Source: Epiperipatus broadwayi (Eukaryota > Onychophora > Udeonychophora > Euonychophora > Peripatidae). From it: 64,000 nucleotides of DNA. Positions 61,151 to 64,000 of the stretch are shown piece by piece (position 1 is the first letter of the stretch; every line of letters starts with the position of its first letter). Under the pieces are notes generated by a model. That model saw nothing but the letters and a program-made list of their open reading frames with translations, was not told the origin of the DNA and searched no databases. Location: the NCBI GenBank assembly GCA_028023455.1, contig JAQFVV010001025.1, forward strand, positions 62,001 through 126,000. Direction: 5' to 3'. The translations under genes were made by a program, and so were the position numbers.

Positions 61151-63200
61151 AAATCTTCTGGACTTTTCCCTCATCATCCAATAACAGATGTTGAAAATGT
61201 TGGTGAGAATAAAACATGTAATAAAAAATCATTGTATTCTAAACCAAATATGTAATTAGAAAAGTAAAATGAAATATTGAATTCGAGTTTAATTAAGCAA
61301 CTGAAAATAGTTGATTTAAAAGAAAGAAATATTTATAATGATGCTATAGAAGAAAAATCAAATTAAAGCATTTATAAGAACAAGCATTGATATAGAAGAG
61401 GGTTTAAAAGATGAAGGGAGAGAGGAATCTAAACTTGAGAGTGTTCTGGACTCCTTAAATGAAGGCACTCAAAATAAATAGTGAGTTAAAAGTCACGTAT
61501 AGATAGAAAAAAACTATTATAAGTGAGAATTTAGGGATAACTTTGTGGGATGACTTGTCACAATATGAGATAGAAGATGTTTGCAGTGATAATGTAATTA
61601 AAAATTTTGCATATGAGTGTCAGAGTTCTTTGTTTAAGAAATATTTTGAGGTTTCTCTATTAAGCAAGAAGATAAATTTTGCTTCCAAAATATTAAAAGT
61701 AAGAGTAATGAAGAAAATATAAAGAAAATTGAAAATAGAAGTGCTCCATATCGTAAAGCCTATGAAGTAAAAAGGCTAAATAACATGAGATCAAAAAGGA
61801 AAAACACTTTAATAGTATCCTGAGTTTGAATCAATTGATTACCTTTGTCATATTGCCAAGTTTCACTTCCAGTGCATAGAATGGGAAAAGAAAATGAAAA
61901 AAGAAGGAAAAGAGAAAGTAACAGATTCACTCCAGAATTTTAGTCATCCCAAATAATATCTCCACCAGTAAAGAAATATCTGAAAAAATGTTAAGTTTGA
62001 TTTTAGGAAAATAAAGGATAGTTTATTCTCTGTTTCTCCTAAATTTGTTTAAAAGAATAAATGATCTTAAAAAATATTTGTAATATGATGAGATTTTAAA
62101 TCTAGCCAATCCAGAAAAAGGCAATTAAAATTGCCAAAAGGAAAAATTACGTTTTTTTCAAAAGCAAGAGTGACTTTTATTGATAATATTAAGGAAAAAA
62201 ACAATTGTAGTAATTTAAAAAAACAAAAACTATGAAATATATGACCAAAATAGTTAGAATGATTTCTATAGAGAATGAAAAAAAAAATCCACTAAATTTT
62301 GTTTAGATATGTTCAAACTTCAACTGGTGTATTAGGATTTGGCATATGCAATAGTCATTATGTTGTCATGTGACATTTTGAGGTGTATATATCTCAGGTG
62401 CTCCCATACCACTTTTTTAAGTAATTTATTCATCGATGTCTAAGACTCAGAGGAGGCAAGATGGAGTTAAAGGTTTGTTGAATTTAGCATCCTCTAAGAC
62501 TTAAAAGAAGGCAAGGTTTAATTTTCAAATGTTATATTTATCAGATTCTAAGACTCAACAGGGAGCACGTGAAAATATGGACATGAAGCTATATATTTGA
62601 AAAGTCCCACAGTAATAGCCTATATCAATCAAAGGTGATAAATATATGTAAAATGTTCAAAAATGTCTACTGTTTTCTACCACTGCTGTTTGTCACTATT
62701 GATATTCTAGAAATATATAACTTTTATTATAGTCAATCAATTAACAAACATGGATGATTAACATAAATTTGTTTAGAAGTTTATTAATCTTTTAACTGCC
62801 ATGTCAGTTTTCTATTTGGTATGAAAAATATTTTCAAATCGTAAAATAATCTACTTAACTGTCCTGAGAAGAAATACTTAAAAATCAAATACTGGAGAAT
62901 TTATTAAAAATTTTGAAAAAAAAAACTTTTAATTGATTGCATCAAATCACTGTAAGTACTACTAAACAACTCTTATAAACAATAGGAACAAAGAACTTTT
63001 AAATTCATTTCTAAGTGCTACGGGATCTGTTTCTATAATGTCCACCATTTCTGACATGTTTTCACATATTACCAAAGCAAGATATTCAAAGATATTTACA
63101 AACTCTACTTTTAAAAAAATAGAATATTGATGTATTTTTTAAAACATGCTAAATTTTGTAACTTAATATTATTAATATTTTATTATGAAAATATATTTCA
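61151..63200. other. AT-rich DNA, possibly transposon interior
   Basis: No intact frame. 61540-61700 has a plus-strand run of translatable sequence without an identity I can name. Three loose copies of tctaagactcagaggaggca-like sequence lie at about 62438, 62491 and 62543 (period about 52). The segment leads into the hAT C-terminus at 63201, so part of it may be the decayed body of that element. Confidence 0.4.
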
Positions 63201-63407
63201 GAAACTCTTGCAATAATACTGCATACTGTTTTGATTTTATCCATAGCAGTGGTTAGTGGTGAACACTCATTTTCCAAATTAAAAAATATTTACGATCTAT
63301 CAGTGATGGCAATAATTTTAATTGAGCATCAACTAAGTGATTCATTCAATTTAGAAATACTTATAAAAAAGGTTGCACTTTTAAAAGCAAGAAAGAAAAT
63401 ATTTTGA
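63201..63407 (+). pseudogene. hAT transposase C-terminus, ZMYM1-like
   Basis: A 68-codon open stretch reads ILSIAVVSGEHSFSKLKN, then IEHQLSDSFNLEILI and KARKKIF before a stop. This follows the dimerisation segment of the TTF-finger/ZMYM1-like hAT group: PVTVAS-ERSFSKLKLIK, then SIEH and a closing FA-KKARK. About eight residues between the two halves are missing. No further part of the transposase is legible upstream, so it is a decayed remnant, distinct from the BED-type hAT at 32352-35216. Confidence 0.75.
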
Positions 63408-64000
63408 ATGTGTGTATTTATCCTAACTAATTAATAAGTTCAAACCATTTTGATTTGTAATAAATTACTTTGAAGTATTTTGTATTAAACAGTTTTATGT
63501 TTAAAATGTGGTGAAAACATAAAAATTAAGCAGTTGGTATTGTTGATATTAAAAAATAAATTATCAAAATTGCCCCAAATTTACAACTCAACCAAACTAG
63601 CCAAGAAAATAAACTCTAAAACACTACCAATGGTTTTACTATTACAAGCAGACTTCTCAAGTGTAAAGAACTACAAAATAACTCACATATTTAAACTAAA
63701 CATAATTCACAATTCAACTTACCTCTCATATACTCTTAATATTAAAAGAACTTTTAAATAAGTTAATTGCTTCAGAATCATATTTTTTTAATAATAAAGA
63801 TTCTTTCTTTTTTTTATTTCATTTCTCTCAAAGAAGACAATCTTAGCTTCATCAAAATTAATATAAATTAAAATAAATTGTATTTTTTTCTAAGCTAAAG
63901 TATAGAAACATAACTAATAGTTTAACAGCATTCATGTAGTTCATGAATTTAAATAAATATATCTTTCTTTTAAAAAATTCATGATTTTATATCTTTTAAA
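63408..64000. other. AT-rich gene-free DNA
   Basis: A 75-codon plus frame at 63534-63761 shows no recognisable motif. Nothing else is seen to the window end. Confidence 0.5.

Overview
The window looks like nuclear DNA of a mollusc, most probably an octopus or another coleoid cephalopod. It is strongly AT-rich and gene-poor, with long di-, tri- and tetranucleotide arrays, many fold-back elements, decayed non-LTR retrotransposons and short tRNA-like SINE insertions. Its only convincing intact genes are two single-exon class A GPCRs of a type compatible with the lineage-expanded cephalopod receptors. The species assignment is inference.

Layout. 1-4537 is gene-free AT-rich DNA with a (TTA)n and a (TA)n array. 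4538-44870 is a head-to-tail tandem array of a unit of about 7 kb ending in a GPCR gene. Unit A is 4538-12335, unit B 14500-19585, unit C about 29690-43790, and D is a truncated start at about 43790-44870. Unit A carries GPCR copy 1 (10596-11585) and unit C carries copy 2 (40763-41752). Unit B lost its receptor in a clean deletion whose scar is at about 19280. The units are separated or split by younger DNA: a 2.2 kb block between A and B, a 10 kb block between B and C (candidate LTR, minisatellite, TA-flanked TIR transposon), a 5.6 kb block inside C holding a complete but dead BED-finger hAT transposon with recognisable ends and target-site duplication, and a 1.2 kb insert after GPCR copy 2. 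Removing the inserts gives about 7.1 kb for A and 7.3 kb for C, which supports the model.

44900-57545 is dominated by palindromic elements: a TA-flanked MITE cluster, a 2.1 kb fold-back element with nested palindromes and a tRNA-like SINE, and several smaller inverted repeats. 58125-60905 is a minus-strand non-LTR retrotransposon relic with a decayed reverse transcriptase. 63201-63407 is the C-terminal end of a second, ZMYM1-like hAT transposase.

The two receptors show about 33 replacements and about 27 silent changes by hand count. Ten replacements crowd into codons 61-82 (TM2 and first extracellular loop), while TM3 and TM5 to intracellular loop 3 are almost unchanged. Both lack the usual TM3 cysteine and the NPxxY motif. 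The clearest biological story is a small receptor array that duplicates, diverges at one exposed face and loses members, inside DNA rich in hairpin-forming repeats.
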